Shown piece by piece: positions 1-7,297 of a stretch of 20,400 nt of DNA. Positions within the stretch are counted from its first letter, which is position 1. Each line of letters opens with the position of its first letter. The position numbers were made by a program, and so were the translations under genes. The notes below the pieces were generated by a model that was given only the letters and a program-made list of their open reading frames with translations, ran no database searches and was not told where the DNA came from. Origin of the DNA: a bacterium (GTDB lineage: Bacteria; Patescibacteriota; Minisyncoccia; JACQLN01); the NCBI GenBank assembly GCA_030697855.1, contig JAUYOU010000074.1:1-20400 (forward strand), read 5' to 3'.

Positions 1-96
1 GGCAAAACCTAAACCTACTCCGCCCAAAAGCAAAAGAATTATTTTTTGCTGAACAGGACCTAATCGATTTAATCTCCCTCCTATTTTCATTAACAT
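1..96 (-). CDS. Partial hypothetical protein, N-terminal end only
   Basis: The reverse strand is open from several in-frame ATGs (at 108, 96 and 90) to the left edge. With the middle start it reads MLMKIGGRLNRLG, then a region of about 19 residues rich in Leu, Gly and Ile (PVQQKIILLLLGGVGLGFA) that could be a membrane segment or an amphipathic helix. From memory this resembles the start of an uncharacterised short protein family of Parcubacteria, but I cannot name a function. No Shine-Dalgarno sequence precedes any of the starts, so the start is uncertain. An extended -10-like TGTTACAAT lies just upstream of the 90 start. The gene is divergent from thrS and shares the palindrome at 113-146 with it. 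Confidence 0.5.
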   Translation of the reverse strand, partial: MLMKIGGRLNRLGPVQQKIILLLLGGVGLGFA

Positions 97-112
97 GAAT
101 TGTAACATACAA

Positions 113-146
113 ATATACTGAGATAGCGATCGCTATCTCAGTATAT
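113..146. repeat. 34-bp perfect palindrome between divergent genes
   Basis: The two 17-nt arms are exactly complementary around the centre GCGA/TCGC, with outer ends ATATACTG and CAGTATAT. It lies in the divergent region between the leftward partial gene and thrS, so it is not at a gene end and there is no T-run on either side. It could be an operator, a 5'-leader hairpin of the leftward transcript, or an RNA-processing site. Each arm holds a -10-like TATACT. The core GCGATCGC is shared with the palindrome at 10525-10566. Confidence 0.75.
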
Positions 147-166
147 AATTGCAAAATAATGAATTT

Positions 167-195
167 TTGATAACATAATAACATCCAAACATAAA
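167..195 (+). promoter_or_regulatory. Possible sigma70-type promoter of thrS-miaA
   Basis: TTGATA at 167-172 and CATAAA at 190-195 are separated by 17 nt. The -10 matches the consensus at only four positions. It would give a leader of about 40 nt with no clear ribosome-binding site before the thrS ATG. A weaker TAGAAA sits 5 nt before that ATG and could instead drive a leaderless transcript. Confidence 0.35.
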
Positions 196-241
196 TTATT
201 AACCATATTCATAATAGGCTACTCGTACTCTAGAAAAATAT

Positions 242-1456
242 ATGGAAAAACCAGACCATAAAAAACTCGGCCAGGAATTAGATCTTTTTTGTTTTTCCGA
301 TCTGGTGGGCAGTGGCTTACCACTTTGGACTCCTAAAGGCACAGTTATAAGAAACTTGCTAGATACTTTTGTTTGGGAGCTTCGCCAACGTCAAGGCTAT
401 CAACTGGTAGATATCCCTCATATTACTAAAAAAGATTTATACATAAAAAGCGGTCACTGGGACAAATTTAAAGACGAACTTTTTCATATAAAAACACGCG
501 AAGGGCATGAATTTGCTTTAAAGCCTATGAACTGCCCGCATCATATTCAAATTTTCGATCGCAAACCTCACAGCTGGCGCGAAATGCCTCAGCGCTATGC
601 CAGTACCACTAAAATGTACCGCGATGAACAAACTGGCGAACTTAACGGCCTTGCTCGTGTGCGCGCCATTACAATCGACGATGCTCATGTTTTTTGCCGA
701 CAAGATCAAATCAAAAAAGAATTTTCTATGGTTTGGGATACTATAGATACTTTTTATAAAACAATTGGTTTTGAACTTACCATAAGACTTTCTTTCCACG
801 ATCCTAAACAAAAAGAAAAATATTTAGGCACTTCGGAAATGTGGAATTTTGCCGAAAATCAATTACGCGAAATTGCTAAAGAGAAAGGAATTGATGCCGA
901 AGAAGCTTTGGGTGAAGCCGCTTTCTACGGGCCAAAAATAGATTTTACTGCTAAAGATTCTTTGGGCCGAGAATGGCAAGTCGCCACCATCCAACTGGAT
1001 ATTAATATGCCAGAAAGATTTGATTTAAATTGCACTAACGAAAAAGGAGAAAAAGAAAGAATTGTTATGGTGCACAGCGCTATATTGGGTTCCATAGAAA
1101 GATCACTCGCAGTTTTATTGGAACATTTTAATGGTGCTTTCCCATTGTGGTTAGCCTCAGTGCAAGTATCAGTACTACCTATAAGCGATAAACAATCTGA
1201 ATATGCAAATAAAATTGCGAACGAATTAGCCGAAGCTGGAATACGATTTGAAGTTTACGAAAAAAATGAAACAATTGGTAAAAAAATCCGTGAAGCCGAA
1301 ACTCAAAAAATTCCTTACTTGGTAATTGTTGGTGCAAAAGAAGAAGAAAACAAAACTGTAGCTATTAGAAAAAGAGGTGGCGAAGATTTAGGCGCAATGA
1401 GCGTTACAGATTTTGTAGGTAAACTGAAAAAAGAAATTGAATCCAAGTCTCTCTAA
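242..1456 (+). CDS. thrS: Threonyl-tRNA synthetase, short form without TGS and editing domains
   Basis: Charges tRNA-Thr with threonine in the cytoplasm. The 404 residues begin at the position equivalent to about residue 240 of the E. coli enzyme (DHKKLGQELDLF), so the TGS and second additional (editing) domains are absent; the usual length is about 640. The class II core is intact: zinc ligands C98 (MNCPHH), H149 (DDAHVFC) and H278 (MVHSAILGS), motif 2 around R127 and motif 3 at GSIER (R287). The anticodon-binding domain covers about 302-404. Upstream sequence holds a palindrome and no coding continuation, so the short N terminus is not a frameshift artefact within the window. Without the editing domain, Ser-tRNA-Thr would need clearing in trans or be tolerated. 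It overlaps miaA by 20 nt, suggesting translational coupling. Confidence 0.95.
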   Translation: MEKPDHKKLGQELDLFCFSDLVGSGLPLWTPKGTVIRNLLDTFVWELRQRQGYQLVDIPHITKKDLYIKSGHWDKFKDELFHIKTREGHEFALKPMNCPHHIQIFDRKPHSWREMPQRYASTTKMYRDEQTGELNGLARVRAITIDDAHVFCRQDQIKKEFSMVWDTIDTFYKTIGFELTIRLSFHDPKQKEKYLGTSEMWNFAENQLREIAKEKGIDAEEALGEAAFYGPKIDFTAKDSLGREWQVATIQLDINMPERFDLNCTNEKGEKERIVMVHSAILGSIERSLAVLLEHFNGAFPLWLASVQVSVLPISDKQSEYANKIANELAEAGIRFEVYEKNETIGKKIREAETQKIPYLVIVGAKEEENKTVAIRKRGGEDLGAMSVTDFVGKLKKEIESKSL

Positions 1457-2354
1457 AGTAATTACAATCCTTGGTGTTACCTCTTCTGGTAAAACTGGCC
1501 TTGCAGTAGAACTCGCCAAAAATTTACCCGCCCAAAGCGGACAAGCTGGTGAGATAGTTTCGGCCGATTCTAGACAAATATATAAAGAATTTAATATCGG
1601 CACTGCCAAACCAGAAGGCATTTGGCAGGATAGTTTTATATATAAAGATATCCCCCATTATTTAATAGATTTTATTAACCCAACCAAAGAATTTACCTTA
1701 GCCGAATATCAAAAACTAGCTACCCAAAAATTAAAAGAAATTGCATCACGTGGCAAAATTCCATTTTTAGTTGGTGGCACACCATTATATTTAAAAGCTG
1801 TTTTAGAAAACTGGAACATACCCGAAGTTAAACCGAATTTAGAACTTCGTGCTGAATTAGAACAAAAAGATACCTTAGAACTTTTTAATACGTTAAAAGA
1901 AAAAGATCCCGAAGCTGCTGATCTTACGGGCGATACAAACAAAAGAAGAATTATTCGGGCATTAGAAGTTATAGCCGAAACCGGTGAAAAATTTTCTAGC
2001 CAAAGAAAAATCGGTAAACCGATTTTTGATTCTTTAAAAATTGGAATACAAATAGAACGCGAAGAACTAGTTAAAAGAATAACCGAAAGAACCAAAGGAA
2101 TGTTTAAAAATGGCTTGGCCAAAGAAGTTAAAAACTTAAGCGAAAAATATGGTTGGGATATTCCGCCAATGCAAAGTATTGGTTACCAAGAATTTAAAAA
2201 CGAAACTAATTTAAGTAAAGTTGAAAGTTTAATAATACAAAACACCCTCGCTTACACCAAAAGGCAGATGACTTGGTTTAAAAAAGATAAAGATATTGTT
2301 TGGATAACCTCCCCAAAAGAAGCTGAAGAAAAAATAAAAAGTTTTCTGAATTAA
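1437..2354 (+). CDS. miaA: tRNA dimethylallyltransferase MiaA
   Basis: Adds a dimethylallyl group from DMAPP to N6 of A37 in tRNAs that read UNN codons. The 305 residues match the family length of about 300. Visible motifs are the P-loop GVTSSGKT (residues 13-20), SADSRQIYK with D44 and R46, GTAKP, HYLIDFINP, the VGGTPLYLKAV segment, NKRRIIRALEV, SIGYQE and the C-terminal YTKRQMTWFKKD. The proposed start is TTG at 1437, inside the thrS 3' end in another frame; no later ATG precedes the P-loop. There is no strong ribosome site, so expression probably depends on termination of thrS translation. A short hydrophilic insert (AQSGQAG) follows the first helix. Confidence 0.95.
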   Translation: MNPSLSKVITILGVTSSGKTGLAVELAKNLPAQSGQAGEIVSADSRQIYKEFNIGTAKPEGIWQDSFIYKDIPHYLIDFINPTKEFTLAEYQKLATQKLKEIASRGKIPFLVGGTPLYLKAVLENWNIPEVKPNLELRAELEQKDTLELFNTLKEKDPEAADLTGDTNKRRIIRALEVIAETGEKFSSQRKIGKPIFDSLKIGIQIEREELVKRITERTKGMFKNGLAKEVKNLSEKYGWDIPPMQSIGYQEFKNETNLSKVESLIIQNTLAYTKRQMTWFKKDKDIVWITSPKEAEEKIKSFLN

Positions 2355-2380
2355 AAAAGAGAGCACATTTCTGTGCTCTC
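2353..2380 (-). terminator. Intrinsic terminator of the 162-aa orphan gene
   Basis: A 9-bp stem (GAGAGCACA/TGTGCTCTC, 2359-2380) with a 4-nt loop is followed on the minus strand by six T. It lies between the convergent miaA and 162-aa genes. On the plus strand the hairpin has no T-run, so it mainly serves the leftward gene. Confidence 0.85.
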
Positions 2381-2405
2381 GATACTTCAACCATTTGGAA
2401 CTTGC

Positions 2406-2894
2406 CTACGACCTGATCACCTCCATGATCTTGTCTAACTTCTCGCGTGCTTCCCGCACCAATGCGAGATGCTTTTCTTTTTTCTCTTCTGCCTGCTTCA
2501 TGATCTCGTTCAACTTAGCAAAGAGGAAACTTACAGAGATATCTACAGGAAAACACCCGTAGTCAACCATCGTCCTGTAGTGAGTACAGCTCACTTGCTT
2601 GCAAGAGCATAGTAAAGTTGATACAAAACTGCCGGCTTCATCCAAATACAGATGATGCTGACATCCCCGTACTTGAGCTACAAATACAACCTTCGCCGAT
2701 GATCCCCGACAATCGTGGTAAACATTGCTTGGACCCGTCACATACTTCAGTAACGGCTTCATTGATTTCACCCACTCTTCTACCGCGAAAATCGCATCCG
2801 CCCCTATCTGCATATCTTCCAAAAACGATGATCGGTTAAGCTCGTTTATAGAACGATCGAGCAAACCTAGTTTGGCGCTGGTGGACGCATCCAT
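2406..2894 (-). CDS. Hypothetical protein with SWIM-like zinc motif and C-terminal coiled coil
   Basis: A 162-residue protein of unknown function. Residues about 94-106 (LLCSCKQVSCTHY) fit the C-x-C-x(n)-C-x-H pattern of SWIM zinc fingers, preceded by a strand-like segment (HHLYLDEAGSFVSTL) as is usual in that fold. Additional cysteines occur in HDCRGSS, RGCQHH and DYGC. The last 40 residues are charged and helical (KQAEEKKEKHLALVREAREKLDK), probably a coiled coil. No signal peptide or membrane segment is visible. The start is supported by AAGGAG seven nt upstream of the ATG. It is a single-gene unit with its own consensus promoter and terminator, between miaA and gatB. SWIM domains bind DNA or proteins in other families; a regulatory role here is only inference. 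Confidence 0.8.
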   Translation of the reverse strand: MDASTSAKLGLLDRSINELNRSSFLEDMQIGADAIFAVEEWVKSMKPLLKYVTGPSNVYHDCRGSSAKVVFVAQVRGCQHHLYLDEAGSFVSTLLCSCKQVSCTHYRTMVDYGCFPVDISVSFLFAKLNEIMKQAEEKKEKHLALVREAREKLDKIMEVIRS

Positions 2895-2900
2895 TGTCAG

Positions 2901-2997
2901 CTCCTTATGATTTTGCCCTTATAAAGGGCGGGTTTTGGTAAAGAACATCGCCATTTGACGATGTTCTAAGTATACATTATTTAATACTAAAAGTCAA
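2901..2997 (-). promoter_or_regulatory. Promoter and structured leader of the 162-aa gene
   Basis: On the minus strand, TTGACT (2992-2997) and TATACT (2969-2974) are exactly 17 nt apart. The predicted start of transcription (near 2962) falls inside a 9-bp inverted repeat, AGAACATCG/CGATGTTCT at 2942-2967, placed like an operator. A second hairpin, GCCCTT/AAGGGC with a 3-nt loop (2915-2929), follows before the ribosome site AAGGAG (2901-2906). Confidence 0.7.
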
Positions 2998-3000
2998 TAG

Positions 3001-4521
3001 TTACTTCAACAATTCCCTTAAAATCTCCTCTCCCATTTGCGGGTTAGCTTTGCCTTTAGTGGCTTTCATAAGTTGCCCTACTAAAAATTTAATAGATTCT
3101 ACTTTACCTTTTTTGTAATCCTCTACTGGTTTAGGGTTTGCCATAATAACATCTTGAGCGGCTTTTTTAAGTTCTCCACGATCACTAATTTGGTGAAGCA
3201 TTCTATCTTCTATGATTTGATGAGGATCCTGACCAGTATCAAACATGATCCTGATTATTTCTTGAGCAATCGAAGACGAAGTCATACCCTCGTGAATATA
3301 AGTAATGAGCTCAGCAAAATCTTCTGGTGTAATCAATAAACTAGAAACTTTTGTTTTAGATTCAGCCAATAATTTCTGTATTTCGGTAATTAAATAATTA
3401 GCCGCCAGCTTAATTATTTCCTTATGATTCACTTCGTCAGTTATATATTGGTCTTTTAACCATGTTTCCAATTCCGTGACTACTTTTTCAAAAAAATCGC
3501 CTAATTCCTTTTTAACTGTAAAAACTTCAGCATCTTTTTCAGTGATACTGTATTCTTTAGTAAACCGAACCCGACGCGAAGCTGGCAATTCTGGAATTTC
3601 TTGTTTTATAAATTCAATTTGAGCTTTGTCTAACCTTACCGGTGGTAAATCTGGTTCTGGAAAATATCTATAATCATGCGATTCTTCTTTCTCTCTTTGA
3701 ACGAAGGACAGTCCTTCGTTTTCATTCCAACCACGAGTTTCTTGTGCAACTTTTTCGCCGGAATCTAAAACTTCGGCTTGGCGTTTTATTTCGTAATCGA
3801 TAGCGCGTTCGCAAGCACGAAAAGAATTTAAGTTTTTAATTTCAACTTTTGTTCCAAACTTACTTGATTCTTCCGTCATTATAGAAATATTAGCTTCTAT
3901 TCTTAATTGGCCTTTTTCCATATCGGCTTCGGAAACATTTAAATAGCGAAGTAATAATTGAAATTCCTCGCCAAATTCTTTAGCCTCTACACCAGTTTCA
4001 ATATTGGGTTCGGTTACTAATTCCATTAAAGGCACGCCAGCCCTATTAAAATCCACATAACTTGAAGCATGAAACATGGAGCCTGAAACATCTTGATCTT
4101 GGGTTTTATGTTTTATGTTTTGTGTTTCGTGAATGAGCTTACCCGTATCCTCTTCTAAGTGTATGCGTTTTATTTTAATTTCTTTACCACTAGATAACTT
4201 TAAAACACCGTCTTCACAAAATGGTTTTTCAAATTGAGAAATTTGGTAACCCTTGGGTATATCTGGGTAAAAATAGTTTTTACGTTCGAACCAAGAAAAT
4301 TCGTTTATTTTTGTTTCAAGTGCCAAACCTGTTTTTATAACCTTATGAACCGCCTCGATATTTATAACAGGCAAAGTTCCTGGGTGCGCCATACACACAG
4401 GGCAAACATTTGTATTAGGATTGGTTTCGTTAGCATCGTTGGCCGAATCACAAAACATTTTAGTTTTGGTATTAAGCTCTACGTGTATTTCTAACCCAAT
4501 AACTGGCTTGTATTTTGGCAT
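3001..4521 (-). CDS. gatB: Aspartyl/glutamyl-tRNA amidotransferase subunit B
   Basis: Kinase-amidase subunit of GatCAB, which converts misacylated Glu-tRNA-Gln (and Asp-tRNA-Asn) to the amidated form using ammonia from GatA. The 506 residues show KPVIGLEIHVEL at the start, CPVCMAHPGTLPV, YFYPDIPKGYQISQ, HLEEDTGKL, VDFNRAGVPLMELVTEP, KVEIKNLNSF and ESHDYRYFPEPDLPP, followed by the helical YqeY-like tail. I use the ATG at 4521: it starts the conserved domain, while an upstream extension to 4653 has no homologous content and runs antisense into thyA. About 21 extra residues lie between LIHE and SSYVDFNRAG (DNA 4065-4128). gatA and gatC are not in the window. There is no Shine-Dalgarno sequence; an extended -10 lies 6 nt before the ATG. 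Confidence 0.95.
   Translation of the reverse strand: MPKYKPVIGLEIHVELNTKTKMFCDSANDANETNPNTNVCPVCMAHPGTLPVINIEAVHKVIKTGLALETKINEFSWFERKNYFYPDIPKGYQISQFEKPFCEDGVLKLSSGKEIKIKRIHLEEDTGKLIHETQNIKHKTQDQDVSGSMFHASSYVDFNRAGVPLMELVTEPNIETGVEAKEFGEEFQLLLRYLNVSEADMEKGQLRIEANISIMTEESSKFGTKVEIKNLNSFRACERAIDYEIKRQAEVLDSGEKVAQETRGWNENEGLSFVQREKEESHDYRYFPEPDLPPVRLDKAQIEFIKQEIPELPASRRVRFTKEYSITEKDAEVFTVKKELGDFFEKVVTELETWLKDQYITDEVNHKEIIKLAANYLITEIQKLLAESKTKVSSLLITPEDFAELITYIHEGMTSSSIAQEIIRIMFDTGQDPHQIIEDRMLHQISDRGELKKAAQDVIMANPKPVEDYKKGKVESIKFLVGQLMKATKGKANPQMGEEILRELLK
4065..4128 (-). repeat. Low-complexity in-frame insert within gatB
   Basis: About 63 nt made of short related units (repeats of CATAAAA and of GTTTCA/CATGTTTC types on the minus strand) encode the extra segment TQNIKHKTQDQDVSGSMFHA. 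In E. coli GatB the flanking motifs HLEED and DLNRAG are much closer together. The insert keeps the frame and lies in a surface loop position by alignment from memory. Confidence 0.6.
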
Positions 4522-4527
4522 AAAGAA

Positions 4528-4536
4528 ATGATAGCA
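4528..4536 (-). promoter_or_regulatory. Extended -10 promoter element of gatB, leaderless
   Basis: Minus strand TGC-TATCAT ends 6 nt before the gatB ATG. No good -35 is seen. The position predicts transcription starting at or next to the A of the start codon. Confidence 0.5.
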
Positions 4537-4589
4537 TACAGCCAAGAAAAATTTACAGCCACGTAGTTCTTTAACAAAGGAGATATGAG

Positions 4590-5426
4590 ATGCAACAGTA
4601 TTTGGAAGTACTTCAGGATGTTTTACATAAAGGTAAAGATAAATCTGACCCACAGGGTATTGGAAACATAGCTGTTTGTGGAAGAGAAATGAGGTTTTGG
4701 GTAGATGAAAACTGTTTCCCTATAATAACAACCAAGTTTGTATCCTTCAGAAATATTGTAGGAGAACTTCTGTGGATTTTAAGAGGAGAAAGTAATGTAA
4801 AATGGCTTCAGGATAGAAAAATAAGAATATGGGATGAATGGGCTACGCCCGAAGCCTGTGCTCAATACGGATTACCTGCTGGAAGCCTGGGAATGATCTA
4901 TGGCCCGTTGTGGCGCACTTGGCCAACAACTGATGGTAAAACCATAGACCAAATAGAAGATGTCGTGCGGACACTAAAGATTAACCCTGATTCCCGCCGG
5001 CTAATAGTGAGCTCTTGGCATCCAGAATTTACCGATAAAGTTTATGTGGCACCATGCCACTGCTTCTTTAAATTCTTCCATGCCCAAGGCGAGCTCTCAC
5101 TTCATTTATTCCAAAGAAGTGCTGATTTGTTTCTTGGTGTGCCATATAACATAAGTAGTTACTCCCTTTTACTACTTATGATGGCGAAAGTTACGGGCTT
5201 AAAACCAGCAGAATTTGTTCACACAATGTCTGATGTTCATTTGTATAAAAATTCTATTGAAGCCGTAAAAATTCAACTAAAAAGAAAATCATTGCCACTT
5301 CCTAAAATAGAAATCCCAGATATTTCTGATTTGTCTTTGGCAACGATAAAACAACTAGAGCCTGAAGATTTTAAATTGGTAGATTATAAGTATCACTCCA
5401 AGATACAAGTTGAGGTGGGTGTATGA
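4590..5426 (+). CDS. thyA: Thymidylate synthase ThyA
   Basis: Methylates dUMP to dTMP with methylene-tetrahydrofolate. The 278 residues follow the ThyA pattern end to end: GELLWILRGESNV, IWDEWA, YGPLWRTWP, DSRRLIVSSW (phosphate-binding arginines from the partner subunit), APCHCFF with the nucleophile C156 and the following His, QRSADLFLGVPYNISSY with N187 (the Asn that selects uracil), and SDVHLYKNS. The usual N-terminal DRTGTGT loop is DPQGIGN, so the arginine equivalent to E. coli R21, one of the dUMP phosphate ligands, is replaced by proline. The start is supported by AAAGGAG seven nt upstream. The stop overlaps the next gene's start in an ATGA. The gene is divergent from gatB with 68 nt between. 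Confidence 0.95.
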   Translation: MQQYLEVLQDVLHKGKDKSDPQGIGNIAVCGREMRFWVDENCFPIITTKFVSFRNIVGELLWILRGESNVKWLQDRKIRIWDEWATPEACAQYGLPAGSLGMIYGPLWRTWPTTDGKTIDQIEDVVRTLKINPDSRRLIVSSWHPEFTDKVYVAPCHCFFKFFHAQGELSLHLFQRSADLFLGVPYNISSYSLLLLMMAKVTGLKPAEFVHTMSDVHLYKNSIEAVKIQLKRKSLPLPKIEIPDISDLSLATIKQLEPEDFKLVDYKYHSKIQVEVGV

Positions 5427-5848
5427 ATAAAAAAGTAGTTGATCCTAGATTTGCCCGCGAAGGAGAATATAAAGATGTTATAGACCAAATAATCAAAGAA
5501 GGAAAATGCCCATTCTGCCCAGAGAACTTCCTGTATCACAAAAAACCGAAACTGCGATCCGTTGGGGATTGGTTTATTACAGAAAGCAGTTGGCCATATG
5601 CCAATAGCCAACAGCACTTTTTGATTATATGCCAAGCTCACAAAGAAATATTTTCTGAACTTACAACAGAAGACCTGGTTCAAGTAATGGAGCTGGTAAA
5701 CTGGGCGGTAACTAAGTTTAATATCCCTGGTGCAGGTTTGTGTTTACGCTTCGGCGAAACAGAATACACCGGAGCCACTGTTTGCCATCTACATTTCCAA
5801 TTAATAGTTCCAAAAAAATCCCAAACTGTGAACTTTCCTGTGGGATAA
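5423..5848 (+). CDS. HIT-superfamily protein of the GalT / Ap4A phosphorylase type
   Basis: A 141-residue protein with the motif CHLHFQLIVP (H122-x-H124-x-Q126). Hydrolase-type HIT proteins have a third His here; Gln is typical of the nucleotidyl-transferring branch (galactose-1-phosphate uridylyltransferase, Ap4A phosphorylase). C29 and C32 (CPFC) resemble the zinc-binding pair of GalT. The length corresponds to a single HIT fold, half of a full GalT. The substrate cannot be read from the sequence. Its ATG overlaps the thyA stop (ATGA), so the two are translated together, which suggests a role in nucleotide metabolism or cleanup. A strong terminator follows. Confidence 0.75.
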   Translation: MNKKVVDPRFAREGEYKDVIDQIIKEGKCPFCPENFLYHKKPKLRSVGDWFITESSWPYANSQQHFLIICQAHKEIFSELTTEDLVQVMELVNWAVTKFNIPGAGLCLRFGETEYTGATVCHLHFQLIVPKKSQTVNFPVG

Positions 5849-5852
5849 AAAT

Positions 5853-5878
5853 AACCCAGACGCTTAGCGTCTGGGTTT
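5853..5878. terminator. Bidirectional terminator between convergent operons
   Basis: An 11-bp perfect stem (AACCCAGACGC/GCGTCTGGGTT) with loop TTA. T-rich tracts follow on both strands (TTTGTTTATTTT on plus, ATTTTTAT on minus). It serves thyA-HIT and the deaminase operon. Confidence 0.9.
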
Positions 5879-5880
5879 GT

Positions 5881-6714
5881 TTATTTTACAAGAACTATTT
5901 CTACACCGAACTGTTTCAAGGTAATAACACCATCAAAAGAAGCGTGACCTCTTTTAAAAAAACATCTTTTTATACCTGCAAGACCAATATCTTTAGCACA
6001 ACGCGGACATGGAAAATCGGTTACATACATATCACAACCCTCAAAACCGATCCCGGTTTTTCTGGCTGCAAGAGATATTACAAACTCTTCCCCATGAACA
6101 GCAGTCGTTAATTCGCTTTTAGTTCCAGCCTGAACATAATCCCTTATATCCCCAAAAACATACGGGGTATGTTCCGATGGTAAATGGTGATTAAAACCAG
6201 TAAGAATTATCTTACCTTCTTTTACAACAACCACACCGACTCTCCGCCACCAATCGGAACTTTTTTGAGCTTCGGCTTCTGCCACTACCATCATTTCCCG
6301 ATCAAATTCATTTTCCGATATTCTATCGAAACCTACTGGTTCTTTAGCGTCAACATAAAACTCATCCCATCTTAAAAAAACATCTTCGAAACTTACACTA
6401 AAACCCTTTAAATATTTTTCTGCTAATTTTCGAGACAAACTATCGTTAGCTAAAACTATTGAACAATCTCTAAAATGGGAAATGTCTTCAGATTTTAATA
6501 TTCTTATGTTCCTAAAAAAACCGAGACAATAAAGACATCTTGCCACGAGTTCTGGATCGATTGCTCTTATCTCTTTTTCCAAATATGTAAATTCGGATAT
6601 TAAATCTTTATCTAAAATATAAATCGTCTCTATATTAGGTCCTACTTTTTGAAAAAGATTTATATAGCCCTGATGAAGCACTGGCACATATAGAATCAAA
6701 ACTTTCTCGTGCAT
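5881..6714 (-). CDS. dCMP deaminase-like protein with an extra N-terminal domain
   Basis: The C-terminal half (about 140-277) is a zinc-dependent cytidine/deoxycytidylate deaminase fold: HGEE (H207, catalytic E209) and PCPRC (C236, C239), with GDIRDYVQAGTKSEL before it as in dCMP deaminases. It probably makes dUMP from dCMP, the substrate of the adjacent ThyA. Residues 1-130 (starting MHEKVLILYVPVLHQGYINLF) do not match a domain I recognise; the alternating hydrophobic start and the segment CSIVLANDSLSRKLAEKYL suggest an alpha/beta domain. The usual first residue after His in the motif is Ala; here it is Gly. The start has AAAGGAG upstream and follows the nucleotidyltransferase stop by one nt, so the two are coupled. 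A nucleic-acid deaminase role is not excluded. Confidence 0.8.
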   Translation of the reverse strand: MHEKVLILYVPVLHQGYINLFQKVGPNIETIYILDKDLISEFTYLEKEIRAIDPELVARCLYCLGFFRNIRILKSEDISHFRDCSIVLANDSLSRKLAEKYLKGFSVSFEDVFLRWDEFYVDAKEPVGFDRISENEFDREMMVVAEAEAQKSSDWWRRVGVVVVKEGKIILTGFNHHLPSEHTPYVFGDIRDYVQAGTKSELTTAVHGEEFVISLAARKTGIGFEGCDMYVTDFPCPRCAKDIGLAGIKRCFFKRGHASFDGVITLKQFGVEIVLVK

Positions 6715-6715
6715 A

Positions 6716-7264
6716 TTAATCTCCTTTGTGAAGTTTTTTCATAAGCTCAGGATTAGCGTTAATTGCTCTACGAATTATTTCGGTAGAAGAAACATTTTCA
6801 GCTTGGCGCGGCAAAACCACAAGCTCCTCACAATATCTTTGAATTAATAATCTTTGCTCTTCCGGGTAACTATCTTCAACAGCTACAAAAATATCGGGAC
6901 GAAGCATTGTAATTAAACCGCAATACCACGAACCTTTTTCATCCACATCTTCTATAAGAGTTACAAGATCCACAAAACTTAGGTACGTAAGCATCTCAAC
7001 ACGTTCTTCTTGAGGATTAATAGGACGATGAGGTCCTTTATATCTTTTAACCGTAATATCGCTATCTGCACCAACAATTAAAATGTCTCCTTGCTCTTTT
7101 GCTTTTAACAAATACCTAGCGTGACCAGGATGAAACATATCCCAAGTGCCAATAGTGACAACTATCTTTTGACCCAACGTACGCAGAGCTTCAACTTTTT
7201 TTACCAACTCGTTATAATCCGGCACAAACTTATCCATTGGGTTAAATAAAAAATTGGCCTTCAT
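6716..7264 (-). CDS. Cytidylyltransferase-like nucleotidyltransferase (HxGH family)
   Basis: A 182-residue protein of the nucleotidylyltransferase superfamily: TIGTWDMFHPGH with the HPGH signature at about 45-48, GADSDITVKRYKGPHRPINP, RVEMLTYLSFVDLVT, LRPDIFVAVEDSY and the C-terminal NVSSTEII that replaces the ISSTxIR motif. It is closest by pattern to the C-terminal adenylyltransferase domain of RfaE/HldE and archaeal FAD synthetase types; the substrate is unknown. I take the ATG at 7264, which has GGGAG seven nt upstream, rather than the TTG two codons earlier. It is the first gene of a two-gene operon with the deaminase, downstream of a terminator at 7301-7327. Confidence 0.85.
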   Translation of the reverse strand: MKANFLFNPMDKFVPDYNELVKKVEALRTLGQKIVVTIGTWDMFHPGHARYLLKAKEQGDILIVGADSDITVKRYKGPHRPINPQEERVEMLTYLSFVDLVTLIEDVDEKGSWYCGLITMLRPDIFVAVEDSYPEEQRLLIQRYCEELVVLPRQAENVSSTEIIRRAINANPELMKKLHKGD

Positions 7265-7297
7265 ATACAATCTCCCTCTTAATTTATTTTAAAGAAC

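Noticed and set aside
4522..4653. N-terminal extension of GatB to a 550-residue protein
   Set aside because: The conserved GatB fold starts at MPKYKPVIGLEIHVEL; the extra 44 residues lack homology and lie antisense to the start of thyA, including its ribosome site.
4590..5426. dCMP hydroxymethylase instead of thymidylate synthase
   Set aside because: The residue that discriminates uracil from cytosine is Asn (VPYNISSY), as in thymidylate synthases, not Asp.
7265..7270. TTG start two codons upstream of the nucleotidyltransferase ATG
   Set aside because: The ATG at 7264 has the better spacing from GGGAG, and a TTG start is not needed.
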